A stretch of DNA of 64,000 bases from JAYPEY01 sp964519245 (lineage in GTDB: Bacteria; Verrucomicrobiota; Verrucomicrobiia; Limisphaerales; JAYPEY01), in NCBI GenBank assembly GCA_964519245.1, contig CAZFLK010000007.1, positions 12,938 through 76,937 of the forward strand. Direction: 5' to 3'. The notes below the pieces were generated by a model, which saw only the letters and a list, made by a program, of their open reading frames with translations, was not told the DNA's origin and did no database searches. The position numbers and the translations under genes were made by a program. Below, piece after piece: positions 37,080 to 46,927 of the stretch. Each line of letters begins with the position of its first letter. The stretch's first letter is position 1.

Positions 37080-38625
37080 ATGCCCGGCGTTCTCCTTTCC
37101 ACCCTCAACGCCAAGTACATTCATTCGGCGTTTGGCCTGCGCTACCTGCTGGCCAATATGGGTGAGTTGCGTCCGCGGACGCGCATTCTGGAATTCGATC
37201 TCAAGCAGCGGCCCATTGACATTGTCGAGACGCTGTTGGAGTCCGACCCGGAGATAGTCGGACTCGGCGTCTACATCTGGAATGTCCTTCAGACCACGGA
37301 GGTGGTCGCGACCCTGAAGCGTCTCCGCCCGGACATTCTCGTCGTCCTCGGCGGACCGGAGGTGAGTTATGAAACCGAGGGGCAGGCCATTGTCGAGCTG
37401 GCCGATCATGTCATCACCGGCGAGGCGGACCTGACCTTTCCCGGACTTTGCGAACGCCTCCTCGCCGGCGAACGGCCCGGAAGCAAAGTCATCGCCGCCC
37501 CCACCCCCGACTTGGCGGACATCCGCTTGCCTTACGAGCTCTATGAGGGCGACGACGTCGCGCNNNNNNNNNNTCTACGTGGAGGCCTCGCGGTGCTGCC
37601 CCTTCAGTTGCGAGTTTTGCCTGTCCTCCCTGGAGATTCCCGTGCGGCAGTTCTGCATCGAGGCCTTTCTCGACTCGATGGAGCGGCTCCTGGAGCGCGG
37701 CGTCACCCAGTTCAAGTTCGTTGACCGCACCTTCAATCTGAATCTCAAGATCAGCCGGCGCATCCTGGACTTCTTTTTGGAGCGGATGCGTCCGGGCCTG
37801 TTCGTGCATTTCGAGATGATCCCGGACCGGTTGCCCGACGGCTTGCGCGAGATCATTGCGAAGTTTCCCCCGGGCGCGCTGCAGTTCGAGGTGGGGATTC
37901 AAACCTTCAATTCCGAGGTGGCCGGCCTGATCAGCCGGCGGCAGGCCTACGACCGACTGGAGGACAACTTTCATTACCTTCGCGCCGAGACCGGCGTGCA
38001 CATCCATGCGGACCTGATCGTGGGATTGCCGGGAGAATCCCTGGAGAGCTTTGGGCGGGGGTTCGATCGTCTGGTTGATCTGGACCCCCAGGAGATCCAG
38101 GTCGGGATCCTGAAACGCCTGCGCGGGACGCCGATCGTGCGCCACGACTTGGAATGGGAAATGGTCTACAATCCCAGCCCTCCCTACGAGATCCTGCAAA
38201 ACAAATTGCTTTCCTTCGCCGAGCTGCAACGGATGCGAACCTTCGCGCGCTATTGGGACCTGGTCGGCAACAGCGGCAACTTCACCGAAACCACGCCCCT
38301 GCTCTGGCGCGGTGAGCCCTCGCCTTTCTCCGCGTTCCTGAAGTTCAGTGATTGGCTGTTTGCGGAGACTGGAGCGCGTCATGGCATCGCCTTGACGCGA
38401 TTGATGACGCTGTTGCACCGCTACCTGACCGCGGAAGCGGGCGTTGCCTCCGCCGATGCGGCCAACGCCTTGTGGAACGATTGCCTCGGCGCCGGGCGCA
38501 AGGACATTCCCCCCTTTCTACGTGAACTGCTGCCGGACCGGGAACCGCCGCCGCGCTCGGCCATGCATGCCGCCGGACCCAAGAGGCAGTCGCGGCATGC
38601 GGCTTCGAAAAGGCCGGGCGCGTAG
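37080..38625 (+). CDS. B12-binding radical SAM protein, interrupted by an assembly gap
   Basis: One gene of about 510 residues split by ten Ns at 37564-37573. Before the gap is an N-terminal B12-binding domain (LLSTLNAKYIHSAFGLRYLL, VGLGVYIWNVLQTTEV, VVLGGPEVSYE). After it, the radical SAM core begins with YVEASRCCPFSCEFCLSS, giving the CxxxCxxC iron-sulfur motif. Further core text is DRTFNLNLKISRRILDFFLE and HIHADLIVGLPGES. A C-terminal DUF4080-like region follows. The frame before the gap is not the frame after it, as expected for a placeholder gap of unknown true length, so this is not a real frameshift. The substrate is unknown. Confidence 0.88.
37564..37573. other. Assembly gap (10 Ns)
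   Basis: Ten undetermined bases inside the radical SAM gene. Length is probably a placeholder, since the reading frame changes across it. Confidence 0.98.
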
Positions 38626-38701
38626 GCAGCGTTGCGCGCCGTCCCGGGTCGCGCTTTTCTTGTTCGCGATCATTCATGGTAGCCAATAGGATCGGCGACC
38701 G

Positions 38702-41695
38702 ATGAATACCCGCTTGTCTTTCATTCCCCGGCTTGCGGTCGGACTGGCGTTGAATCTCTCCGTTGCCTCCGCCGCTGAACCGACCCCGAAAGCGGATGAA
38801 CTGCCCCGCATTCCGTTCACCCCCGCAGACGAGGCCGCCGCGACCTTCGAGTTGAAAGGCGGCTACGAGATCCAACTGGTCGCCGCCGAACCCTTGGTCG
38901 CCGATCCCATCGCGCTGGTCTTCGACGAAGGCGGTCAGGCCTATGTGATTGAGATGCATGGTTACCCGGAGAAGCGCGCGGCCAACCTGGGCCGCGTCAA
39001 GTTGCTGGAAGATACGGATGGCGACGGGCGTTTCGACAGGCACACGGTGTTCGCGGACGGTCTTTCCTGGCCTTCCGCGATCCATCCGTGGGACGGCGGC
39101 GTTTTTGTCGGCGCGGTCCCGGACCTCTGGTACTTCAAGGACACCGACGGCGACGGCGTGGCGGACGTCAGGAAGAAGCTCTTCACCGGGTTCATCGCCG
39201 GACCGAAGGAGCGCGACATCGCCCCCCGTTGTTTCAACAGCATGACCTGGGGGCCGGACAACCGCATTCATGTCGCCTCTTCCATGAACGGTGGGTTGGT
39301 GCGGCCGGCGGATCAGCCGGACGCCGACCCGTTGGACTTGCGACGCCGCGACTTCTCCTTCGATCCCCGTGAGTTGGACCTGCGTCCCGAGACCGGCACG
39401 GGACAGTACGGGCTGAGCTTCAATTCACGCGGCCGCAAGTTTGTCTGCAAGAATTCCAATCACATCCAGGCGTTGATGTATGAGGAGCGTTATGTGGGAA
39501 TGAACCGTCACTATTCCCTGCCCGCGCCGAAGGTGGACATTGGCGTTGATGGCCCCGCCGCAGAGCTGTTTCGCCTCAGCGGCGACGAGCCATGGCGCAT
39601 CCTGCGCATGCGCTGGCGCATGGAGGGAACCTACGCGGGCGGCGTGGAGAAGGGCGGCAAGGTCTCCGGCTATTTCACCTCGGCTTGCGGCATCACGATC
39701 TACCACGGCGACGCCATGCCGGAGCTGGTTGACAACGCCTTCATCGCCGCGCCGGCCAACAACATCGTTCATCGCAAGCTTGTCCGGGAGGAGGGCGTCT
39801 CGCTGGTCGCCGAACGGCCGGCCGATGAACGCGACCGGGAGTTCCTGGCTTCGCGTGACCAGTGGTTTCGCCCGGTCAAGTTTGCCAATGCTCCGGACGG
39901 CGCGCTCTACGTTGTGGACATGTATCGCGAGATCATCGAGGTGGCTCATGCCATCCCGGACTCGATCAAGAAGCGCGTCAATGTCTACAGCGGTACGGAT
40001 AGAGGACGAATCTGGCGGATTGCGCCGAAGGGCTTTCAAGGTCGGGCCGCGATGTCCTTGGGAAAGTTGCCTTCCGACCGCCTGGTCCGGCTCCTTGCCC
40101 ATCCGAATGGCTGGCATCGCGAAACCGCCGCCCGCCTCCTGCTCGAACGCGATGACCGGTCTGTCATCTCGCAGTTGAACAAGCTTGCCATAACGGCGGA
40201 TCGACCGGCCGGCCGCCTCCGTGCGCTCAGCGCCCTGGCTTCCTTCGACGCCATCACGCCGGGTCATATCCTGGTCGCGTTGGACGATTCGCATCCCGCG
40301 CTTCGTGAGCGCGCGATTGCGCTGGCCGAAACGCGCTTTGCCAAGCTGCCGGTTTCGGACCGGCAGGCTCTGGAAGCGCGCTTGAAGCGGCTGGCCTCGG
40401 CGCCCGATCCGGACCCCTTCGTGCGATACCGCTTGGCGCTTGCCGCCGGTAGGCTGAAGCCCTTCTCCCAGGGCGAAATCCTGACGAACTTGATCCAACG
40501 GGACGCCGAGTCCGTCTGGTTGCGCCGCGCCGTCCTCAATTCCCTCAATGAGAGCGACGCCATCGGACAATGCTTTCGCGGCGTCCAGGATTCGGCGGCG
40601 CCCGGCGTTCCCGAGTTTCGTCGCGAACTGACGCGATTGGTCGGGGCGCGCAACGGCTACAACCAGGTCGAGGACGTCCTGCGCTTTGTCGCTGAATCAA
40701 CGGATCCGGCCGTCGCCTTTGAAACCACGGCCGCGTTGGCGGAGGGCTTGCGGCAGGCCGACAGCTCGCTTGCCCGCGTGGACGCCGGCAGGGGACGCGT
40801 TGAGGCGCTTTACGCGAAGGCGCGCGCCGCCGTTGAGGATCGCGAGGCCGCGGCAAACTCCCGGGTCGCGGCCGCGCACCTGCTTGGTTGGGCGCCCTTC
40901 GACACGGTCTTGGACTCCCTCGGTTCGCTGCTGGATGGCCGTGAGCCGCAGACCCTGCAGTTGGCGGCGTTGAACTCGCTGGCGCGCTTCTCCGATGCCC
41001 GGGTGGGCCAGGCCCTGATGGTCCGCTGGCCGACGCTGACCCCGCGGCTTCGCAGCGAGGCGATTCGGACGCTGCTCCGGAGGTCGACGTTCACGCATGC
41101 CTTGCTCGACGGCCTTCGAGCGGGCGTCGTGCGGCGCGCCGATCTCTCCTCAACCCAGGTTCGCTTCCTCAGGAATCATCGCAGCAAGAACGTCAGGGAT
41201 GCCGCATCGCGCATCTTGGAATCAGCGCCGTTCAAGGAGCGCGGCAAGGTGATTGACGCCTTTCGCCCGGCTCTGGAGTTGCGAGGCAATGCCCGCCGCG
41301 GAGGCGTCGTTTTCCTGGAGCGCTGCGCTTCGTGCCACCAGCTGGACGCCGTCGGTCACGCTGTGGGCCCGGATCTCGCGACGATCAAGAATGCCGGCCG
41401 CGAGGAATTGCTGACCCATATCATCGACCCGAACCGGGAGGTCGATCCCAATTACGCGAACTACACCGTCGAATTGAAGGACGGCGAAAGCGCGTTGGGC
41501 ATCGTGGTTTCGGAGAACGGCGACAGCGTCACGTTGAAGCAGCCTTTTGGCGCCCAGACGGTCATTCGTCGGGCTGACATCCGGAGCATGAAGAGCGATG
41601 GCAAGTCCGCCATGCCCGAGGGGCTCGAACTTGAGCTCAGCCACGAACGCATGGCGGACCTGATCGAGTACCTGCTCCAGTCGCGCGTCAGGTAG
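38702..41695 (+). CDS. PVC-type membrane-bound dehydrogenase-like protein with haem C-terminus
   Basis: A 997-residue exported protein combining three parts. Residues 1-25 are a signal peptide (LAVGLALNLSVASA). Residues 60-430 form a beta-propeller dehydrogenase-like domain (the TIGR02604 type; VLEDTDGDG-like runs such as LLEDTDGDGRFDRHTVFADG). Residues 450-840 are HEAT-like helical repeats. The C-terminus is a PVC-type haem domain with C875-A-S-C-H879 (RCASCHQLDAVGHAVGPDL) and the TIGR02603 ending (ITLKQPFG-like VTLKQPFGAQTVIRRADI). These proteins are widespread in PVC bacteria and are thought to oxidise sugars or alcohols, without proof. It is 103 bp upstream of a DUF1552 gene and 76 bp after the radical SAM gene. 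Confidence 0.9.
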   Translation: MNTRLSFIPRLAVGLALNLSVASAAEPTPKADELPRIPFTPADEAAATFELKGGYEIQLVAAEPLVADPIALVFDEGGQAYVIEMHGYPEKRAANLGRVKLLEDTDGDGRFDRHTVFADGLSWPSAIHPWDGGVFVGAVPDLWYFKDTDGDGVADVRKKLFTGFIAGPKERDIAPRCFNSMTWGPDNRIHVASSMNGGLVRPADQPDADPLDLRRRDFSFDPRELDLRPETGTGQYGLSFNSRGRKFVCKNSNHIQALMYEERYVGMNRHYSLPAPKVDIGVDGPAAELFRLSGDEPWRILRMRWRMEGTYAGGVEKGGKVSGYFTSACGITIYHGDAMPELVDNAFIAAPANNIVHRKLVREEGVSLVAERPADERDREFLASRDQWFRPVKFANAPDGALYVVDMYREIIEVAHAIPDSIKKRVNVYSGTDRGRIWRIAPKGFQGRAAMSLGKLPSDRLVRLLAHPNGWHRETAARLLLERDDRSVISQLNKLAITADRPAGRLRALSALASFDAITPGHILVALDDSHPALRERAIALAETRFAKLPVSDRQALEARLKRLASAPDPDPFVRYRLALAAGRLKPFSQGEILTNLIQRDAESVWLRRAVLNSLNESDAIGQCFRGVQDSAAPGVPEFRRELTRLVGARNGYNQVEDVLRFVAESTDPAVAFETTAALAEGLRQADSSLARVDAGRGRVEALYAKARAAVEDREAAANSRVAAAHLLGWAPFDTVLDSLGSLLDGREPQTLQLAALNSLARFSDARVGQALMVRWPTLTPRLRSEAIRTLLRRSTFTHALLDGLRAGVVRRADLSSTQVRFLRNHRSKNVRDAASRILESAPFKERGKVIDAFRPALELRGNARRGGVVFLERCASCHQLDAVGHAVGPDLATIKNAGREELLTHIIDPNREVDPNYANYTVELKDGESALGIVVSENGDSVTLKQPFGAQTVIRRADIRSMKSDGKSAMPEGLELELSHERMADLIEYLLQSRVR

Positions 41696-41798
41696 CCTGC
41701 CCGGACCGGGCGCGGATTTCACCCCTTGCCCGGCATTGGTCGCTGGCCTAGGCTTTAAGGACATGGAAACCGACCGGTTTGGTCAGATGGCCTAGCTC

Positions 41799-43175
41799 AT
41801 GAGATCCCACATCACCCGACGCACGATGCTCCGCGGCGCGGGGGCCGCCTTGGCTCTGCCGTGGCTGGAGTCCGCCACGCCCCGGTCGCGCGCTGCGCAG
41901 AAGCTGGACCAGCCGCCCCTGCGCTGCGCCTTCATGTTCATGCCCAACGGGGTCGTCCCGAAGCATTGGACGCCCGCGGGCGACGGCGCCGACTTCGAGA
42001 TCACCCCGATGCTCAAGCCCTTGGCGCCGCACCAGAAGGAATTCCTTTTGTTGGAGAATCTCTGGCACGAGCAGACCGTGGGTCGCAACGGCCACTGGCC
42101 CAAGGTCCCGGCCTGGCTTTCCGGAGGCTATGTGGAGCGCGGCACCGGCGGCGATCTCGACACCGGGGGAACCTCCATCGATCAGGTCATCGCCAGGAAG
42201 ATCGGCCACCAGACCTCGCTGCCTTCCTTTGAACTGGGCCTCGATGAACCGCGCACGGGCATCGACAATATCGGCGGGGGCTTTCCGCGCATTCTCGGAT
42301 CCCATATGGCCTGGCGTGATCCGCATACGCCCGTGCCAAAGGAAATCATTCCGCAACTCGCCTTCGACCGGCTCTTCCGCACGGCCACGGCATTCCCGGT
42401 CGTGTCCGGGTTGGATCCCAACTCCAAGGCCGTCCATCAATCCCTGCAACGCGACGATGCCAGCGTGCTCGACCTCGTATTGGCGGATGCCAAGTCCCTG
42501 CGCGGCCGGGTGAGCGGTCGCGACCGGGAGAAGATCGACGAGTACCTGGAATCGGTCCGCTCCGTCGAGCGCCGGCTGGAAGCCACGCTGAAGCCGCAGA
42601 AACGCTGGATCAACGAAGGCCGCTTCGATGTTCCCCGTCCCGGTCCCGGACGGCCGGAAAGTCATGAGGAACACATGCGCCTCATGCTGGATATTCTGGT
42701 CCTTGCCTTCTGGACGGATTCCACCCGGGTCGCGACCTTCATGATGGGCGACGCGCAGAGCAGCCAGAGCTTCGAGTTCCTCGACGGGGTGACGCCCAAG
42801 AGTTTCCACGGCTTGTCGCATCACCGCGAGAAACGCGAAGTGCGGGAGATGTATGAGAAGATCGGAACCTGGCACGTCGAGCAGTTCGCCTATGTGCTGG
42901 AGCGCATGAAGCGTCTCGACGAGGGAGGGACATCGCTGCTCGACAATTCCATGATCCTGTTCGGCTCCTCGCTGAAGGACGGCAACCGTCACACGGAGCA
43001 TGACCTACCGCTGGTCCTGGCGGGCGGCGGCGCGGGGTCGTTGAAGCCGGGTCGGCGGGTTCGCGCGGCGAAAGACACGCCCATGTGCAACCTGCTGCTT
43101 GCCATGGCCAACCGCATGGGCGCCGACATCCGGAAGTTCGGCGACAGCTCGGGGGAATTGAAGGGCCTGAGCTGA
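41799..43175 (+). CDS. DUF1552 (HXXSHH-family) Tat-exported protein, second copy
   Basis: A 458-residue paralogue of the protein at 29730. The Tat motif is TRRTMLRG, followed by a hydrophobic stretch. The family motif is H337-G-L-S-H341-H342, the canonical form with Ser. Parallel landmarks to the first copy are MPNGVVPKHWTPAGDGADFE, VLAFWTDSTRVATFMMG and DGNRHTEHDLPLVLAG. Here the neighbour is a PVC-type dehydrogenase/haem protein instead of a DUF1592 protein, so the family seems to serve different haem partners. Start at ATG 41799. Confidence 0.92.
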   Translation: MRSHITRRTMLRGAGAALALPWLESATPRSRAAQKLDQPPLRCAFMFMPNGVVPKHWTPAGDGADFEITPMLKPLAPHQKEFLLLENLWHEQTVGRNGHWPKVPAWLSGGYVERGTGGDLDTGGTSIDQVIARKIGHQTSLPSFELGLDEPRTGIDNIGGGFPRILGSHMAWRDPHTPVPKEIIPQLAFDRLFRTATAFPVVSGLDPNSKAVHQSLQRDDASVLDLVLADAKSLRGRVSGRDREKIDEYLESVRSVERRLEATLKPQKRWINEGRFDVPRPGPGRPESHEEHMRLMLDILVLAFWTDSTRVATFMMGDAQSSQSFEFLDGVTPKSFHGLSHHREKREVREMYEKIGTWHVEQFAYVLERMKRLDEGGTSLLDNSMILFGSSLKDGNRHTEHDLPLVLAGGGAGSLKPGRRVRAAKDTPMCNLLLAMANRMGADIRKFGDSSGELKGLS

Positions 43176-43216
43176 TGTTCTGGTTCGAGGTTAGGACGCG
43201 CCTCGAACGTTCCCCT

Positions 43217-44821
43217 TCACTGCACCCGGATCACGCGTTTCGCGTGGAAGTAACGGCCGTACAGGTCGCGCGTGCGGACGAAGATGGTGTGCGTGCCGAC
43301 CGGCAGCGCGGCGGGCAGCTTGCCTTTCCACAGGTGGGATGAATCCACCGGTCCGTTCAACTGGGGCGGCGCGGGCGTCGTCGCCATCTCGCGGTCGCGG
43401 ACGGCGGTGTAGAACGGATCCTTCTCGCGGACGTGCTTGAGCTTTTTCCATTCGCCGTCCCAGCCGACGCGCATCTCCACGGTCGAGCGCTCGGAACCGG
43501 CGAAGACATTGACATACACATCCGTCGTTCCCGTCTCGGCGGCCGCGACCGCCTCGGGCGCCATGACGTTCATCTGGTAATGCGCCGGCCGCCCGGCGGC
43601 GCGGAAGTCGAAGGTCGCGCGTTCGCCGTCGAAGGTGATGACCGACCATCCGTTCGGAGCGCCGTCGCGCATGGTGGCGTGCGGGATGCCGCGCTCGTCC
43701 AGGGAGCCCTTCCACCAGGTGCCGCTGACCGTGACGTTGACAATATGATGATGCGGCTTGCGCCCCTGCCAGCCATCCTCCTTGCCGAGGAAGCGTTGCT
43801 CCTGCGTGTGCGTGTGACCGGAGATGGACAGCGTGTAGGGGCGATTCTCAATCAGGCGGTAGAGCGCGCCGCGATCTTCCACGCCATTCAAGGGGATGTG
43901 CATCATCAGGACGACCAGCTTCTCCTCGGGCACGGATTTCAAATCGTTCTTCACGAACGCGATCTGCTTTTCACCGAGACCCCCGACGTATTTGCCCGGC
44001 CCTTCCGGCTTCCTGCCGAGCCAGTTCACATTGTCCAGGACGACGAAGTGAACCTTGCCATAGTCGAAGGAATAATAAGCCGGGCCATAGACGCGCTCGA
44101 AGGTTTCGTCGGAAAGCTCGTCGGTCGGCGCGTCGAAATTGATGTCGTGGTTGCCGATGACGTTGAACCAGGGCACGCCGATCAGGGCCACGGTGCGGTT
44201 CATGCTCTCGAAAAGGGACAGGTCGTCGAACAGGATGTCGCCCAGGGTGACGCCGAACTTCGCTTCCGTGCCGATCAATTCCTCCACCACGTCATGGGCG
44301 ATGTAGTCGATCTGTTGCTGGGAGGTCGGCTGCGGATCGCCGAAGAAGATCGCCTGGAACGTCTCCGGCTCCTCCTGGCGCAGCAGGGGAAAATCGATCG
44401 AATCGGGCAGGTCGCCGGTGGGCGCGACGCCCGCGTACTTCGTCTTGGGCGAACCGGCGGGTTTGTGGATGTAGTAGAACTGCGGGAGGTTGTTCGCGCT
44501 CAGCGGCGGGGTGAAGCCGCTCGGCTTGATGACGAAGAAAATGGCGTCGTCGGACGCCGGCAAGGCCCAACGGCCCTCCTCATCGGTGAAGACGATCTCG
44601 CGTTGATTGGAGACGCGGATGTTCGGCAGCCCGGGCTCGCCCTGGTCGCGCTCGCCGTTCTTGTTGATGTCGTAGAAGACAACGCCCCTGGCGGTTTCCG
44701 CCGCGGCGGCATTGGATAAGGCGCCGCCCAGGGCGGCGCAGCTGATCGCCGCCAGGCCAAGGGCTTGTCTGAGGAAGGTCCGTTTGAGAGGAGCGTGGCT
44801 CCTGTTCTTGCTCTGGTTCAT
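43217..44821 (-). CDS. Exported calcineurin-like phosphoesterase
   Basis: A 534-residue metallophosphoesterase with an N-terminal domain and a C-terminal domain flanking the catalytic core (MetallophosN/MetallophosC architecture). The signal region is ALGLAAISCAALGGALSNA after a short basic N-terminus. A SdrD-like N-domain (VVFYDINKNGERDQGEPGLP) comes first. The two-metal motifs are FFGDPQP, TLGDILFDDLSLF, VIGNHDINFD, VLMMHIPLNG and SGHTHTQEQ, all intact. The C-terminal 170 residues are beta-rich. Probable role: periplasmic hydrolysis of phosphate esters, substrate unknown. The next gene downstream on the opposite strand is the DUF1552 gene (convergent, 41 bp apart). Confidence 0.9.
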   Translation of the reverse strand: MNQSKNRSHAPLKRTFLRQALGLAAISCAALGGALSNAAAAETARGVVFYDINKNGERDQGEPGLPNIRVSNQREIVFTDEEGRWALPASDDAIFFVIKPSGFTPPLSANNLPQFYYIHKPAGSPKTKYAGVAPTGDLPDSIDFPLLRQEEPETFQAIFFGDPQPTSQQQIDYIAHDVVEELIGTEAKFGVTLGDILFDDLSLFESMNRTVALIGVPWFNVIGNHDINFDAPTDELSDETFERVYGPAYYSFDYGKVHFVVLDNVNWLGRKPEGPGKYVGGLGEKQIAFVKNDLKSVPEEKLVVLMMHIPLNGVEDRGALYRLIENRPYTLSISGHTHTQEQRFLGKEDGWQGRKPHHHIVNVTVSGTWWKGSLDERGIPHATMRDGAPNGWSVITFDGERATFDFRAAGRPAHYQMNVMAPEAVAAAETGTTDVYVNVFAGSERSTVEMRVGWDGEWKKLKHVREKDPFYTAVRDREMATTPAPPQLNGPVDSSHLWKGKLPAALPVGTHTIFVRTRDLYGRYFHAKRVIRVQ

Positions 44822-44906
44822 GAGATGGGGGGGGGCTGATGGAATTGGCCGCCTCGAGGCGGCGGTCCTGCGTCGCTCAGGCGCCGACTGAGCAACGGCG
44901 TCCTGG

Positions 44907-45803
44907 TCACTTCAAGACGAACGCCGTCAATTTGTTCTCCAACATTTCGGGCAGGATCAGCCACTTGCGGTCGACGAGGTAGGCGTGGTCGGCGGAGCCG
45001 CGAGGGAACTCCATGAGCGTCCTGACCTTGCCGCGCTTGGAGATGCGAAAGACCTTGCCGGCCCGCCAATCGGTGACGATGAAGCCGCCCTTGCCGTCGA
45101 TCTCGACGCCATCAAGATTGCCGGTCGGCTGCTTGGTGATGAGGGTGTGGGATTTGTCCTTGAGATCGATCGCCTGCAGGCGTCCGACGGTCGGCGTTGA
45201 GAAGTCGTCCTGCAGATCGAGCCCCCAGCCGCCGATGATCAGTTTCCCATCGTGGACCAACAAGCCGTTCGGGTGTTCGATCTCGGATCCCGACGCGAAG
45301 ACCGTGGTCTCGCCGTCGCGATGCCGGTAGATGACGCTGGCTGCCATGTCCGAGACGTAAACCGAGCCGTCGGGCCCGATGGCGACGTCGTTGAGAAACT
45401 GGGCGTCCTTGATGGCGATGCGCTTGGAGATTCTTCCCGTGGCAATGTCGATGGCGACCAACGTGTCGATATCGCTGACCCAAAGCGTTCCGTCATGACT
45501 GCGCAGACCCTTGGGCGCATTGAGTCCGACGACCCAACGATTCTTCACCATCTCGCCGGTGACCGTCAGTTTGGAGATCCAGCCATCGCGGTCCCTGCCC
45601 TTGCCGCCGCCATCGCCAATTTGCGAGAGAAACAGGAAGCCGGAGCCCTCGTCAACGTACGCGCTCTCCGGCGCTTTCAATCCCTCGGTGATTTGCCAGG
45701 CGATCTTGAACTTGCCTTGCTTGGCTTTCTTCTTGGACGACTCGGCCGTGCCGACGACTCCGAGCAATGACAACGCGGTGATCAGGGTCAGGACTTTTTT
45801 CAT
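44907..45803 (-). CDS. Exported SMP-30/NHL-like beta-propeller protein
   Basis: A 298-residue protein with a signal peptide (MKKVLTLITALSLLGVVG) and a six-blade propeller of SMP-30/gluconolactonase or NHL type: ITEGLKAPESAYVDEGSGFL, GPDGSVYVSDMAASVIYRH, NGLLVHDGKLIIGGWGLDL, NLDGVEIDGKGGFIVTDWRA. The metal-site Glu, Asn and Asp expected of SMP-30 lactonases are in part visible (E near APES, N in LNDV, D in VSDM), so a lactonase is possible but not certain. The start is ambiguous: ATG 45803 begins the signal peptide; ATG 45833 would add ten residues. It follows a small membrane protein gene on the same strand by 61 bp. Confidence 0.85.
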   Translation of the reverse strand: MKKVLTLITALSLLGVVGTAESSKKKAKQGKFKIAWQITEGLKAPESAYVDEGSGFLFLSQIGDGGGKGRDRDGWISKLTVTGEMVKNRWVVGLNAPKGLRSHDGTLWVSDIDTLVAIDIATGRISKRIAIKDAQFLNDVAIGPDGSVYVSDMAASVIYRHRDGETTVFASGSEIEHPNGLLVHDGKLIIGGWGLDLQDDFSTPTVGRLQAIDLKDKSHTLITKQPTGNLDGVEIDGKGGFIVTDWRAGKVFRISKRGKVRTLMEFPRGSADHAYLVDRKWLILPEMLENKLTAFVLK

Positions 45804-45863
45804 GATGGTGTGACGGGTAACGGACAACTTCATTCAACGCAAGGGTGGCGACGCGGCCGACGG

Positions 45864-46202
45864 CTATTTGTCGTCGTCGCCGGAGCCCAGGATTTCCGAG
45901 CCTTTCTTGAGCAATTCAGCGGCGTCATCGCTGATGGGCTCCTTGGAGACGATGACCTCGTTCTCGCCGACCTCGACCTTCATGTAGTTGGGACCGGGGA
46001 GAAAACCGAAGCGCTTCTCGTAGAGATTGGGGGCGCTGCCGGTCAAGATCTTGAAGGCTGTGTCCACGACGCCGGTGTCCGCGACGGTCGGGACCTCCTT
46101 GTAACGCAGGCCGAAAGGCGCGGTGGTCTTGAACAAGATGTAGGCGCCCGCGCCAATCAGCAGGATCGCCAGGATCAGAATCAACTTCATCATCTTGAAC
46201 AT
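45864..46202 (-). CDS. Small membrane-anchored protein, unknown
   Basis: A 112-residue protein with one membrane helix at the N-terminus (KLILILAILLIGAGAYILF) and an acidic soluble part ending in GSGDDDK. I do not recognise it. ATG 46202 (MFKMMKL) is chosen because the longer open frame to 46301 prepends 33 residues that lack any expected feature and overlap the divergent promoter region of the glutathione peroxidase gene. Confidence 0.6.
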   Translation of the reverse strand: MFKMMKLILILAILLIGAGAYILFKTTAPFGLRYKEVPTVADTGVVDTAFKILTGSAPNLYEKRFGFLPGPNYMKVEVGENEVIVSKEPISDDAAELLKKGSEILGSGDDDK

Positions 46203-46312
46203 AAGCCCAGCTTCGGAAACTCCGGCCGACTTGGCAACCCGAACCATTCGTGGGTCGGGACGTTGCGCCGCCGGCGTTGACATTGGCGGAAAGCCGACCA
46301 TCTTTGCGCCCC

Positions 46313-46861
46313 ATGAAAACCCTACTCGCTTCCCTGCTGGTTGCCGCAGCCATGACCACCGTCAACGCCGGAGACAAATCCATCTACGACATTCCCCTCA
46401 AGGACATCGACAAGAAGCCCACGAGCTTGAAGGCGCACAAGGGCAAGGCCTTGTTGATCGTCAATGTCGCGTCGGAGTGCGGGTTGACTCCCCAATACGA
46501 ACAATTGGAGGGGCTGCATCGCAAATTCAAGGACAAGGGTTTCGCCGTGCTCGGATTTCCCTGCAACCAGTTTGGCGGCCAGGAGCCCGGCTCCAACGCC
46601 GAGATCAAGGCGTTCTGCTCCTCCAACTACAGCGTCACCTTTCCGATGTTCGACAAGATCGACGTGAAGGGGAAGAACCAGCACGCCCTCTACAAGGAGT
46701 TGTCGGGCGCCAAGGCGAAGTTCAGCGGCGACGTTGGCTGGAATTTTGCCAAGTTCCTCGTCGGTAAGGATGGGAAGGTCGTCGCCCGGTTTGACCCCGG
46801 CCAGGAGCCGGCTTCCAGCGAGGTGGTCGCCGCCATCGAGAAGGCGATCGCCGCCAAATAA
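46313..46861 (+). CDS. Exported glutathione peroxidase family protein
   Basis: A 182-residue thiol peroxidase of the glutathione peroxidase family that would reduce hydroperoxides in the periplasm. Signal peptide LLASLLVAAAMTTVNA precedes the thioredoxin-fold core. The catalytic cysteine is C56 in NVASECGLTP (cysteine, not selenocysteine), with Q90 in NQFGGQEPG and W143 in GWNFAKFL completing the family triad. Start at ATG 46313; the longer frame would lose the signal. It is followed at once by a strong rho-independent terminator. Such Cys-type enzymes often use thioredoxin rather than glutathione. Confidence 0.92.
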   Translation: MKTLLASLLVAAAMTTVNAGDKSIYDIPLKDIDKKPTSLKAHKGKALLIVNVASECGLTPQYEQLEGLHRKFKDKGFAVLGFPCNQFGGQEPGSNAEIKAFCSSNYSVTFPMFDKIDVKGKNQHALYKELSGAKAKFSGDVGWNFAKFLVGKDGKVVARFDPGQEPASSEVVAAIEKAIAAK

Positions 46862-46886
46862 GCGATCCAGCGATCCTGTTATCGAA

Positions 46887-46927
46887 CCGGGCGGATGCGG
46901 GGCCGATCGCATCCGCCCGGTCTTTTT
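46887..46927 (+). terminator. Strong rho-independent terminator of the glutathione peroxidase gene
   Basis: CCGGGCGGATGCG pairs with CGCATCCGCCCGG as a perfect 13-bp stem with an 8-nt loop, followed directly by TCTTTTT. It begins 26 bp after the stop codon. Confidence 0.92.

Noticed and set aside
41699..41711. GCCCGG-A-CCGGGC after the dehydrogenase-like gene as terminator.
   Set aside because: The loop is too short for a full stem and no T-tract follows.
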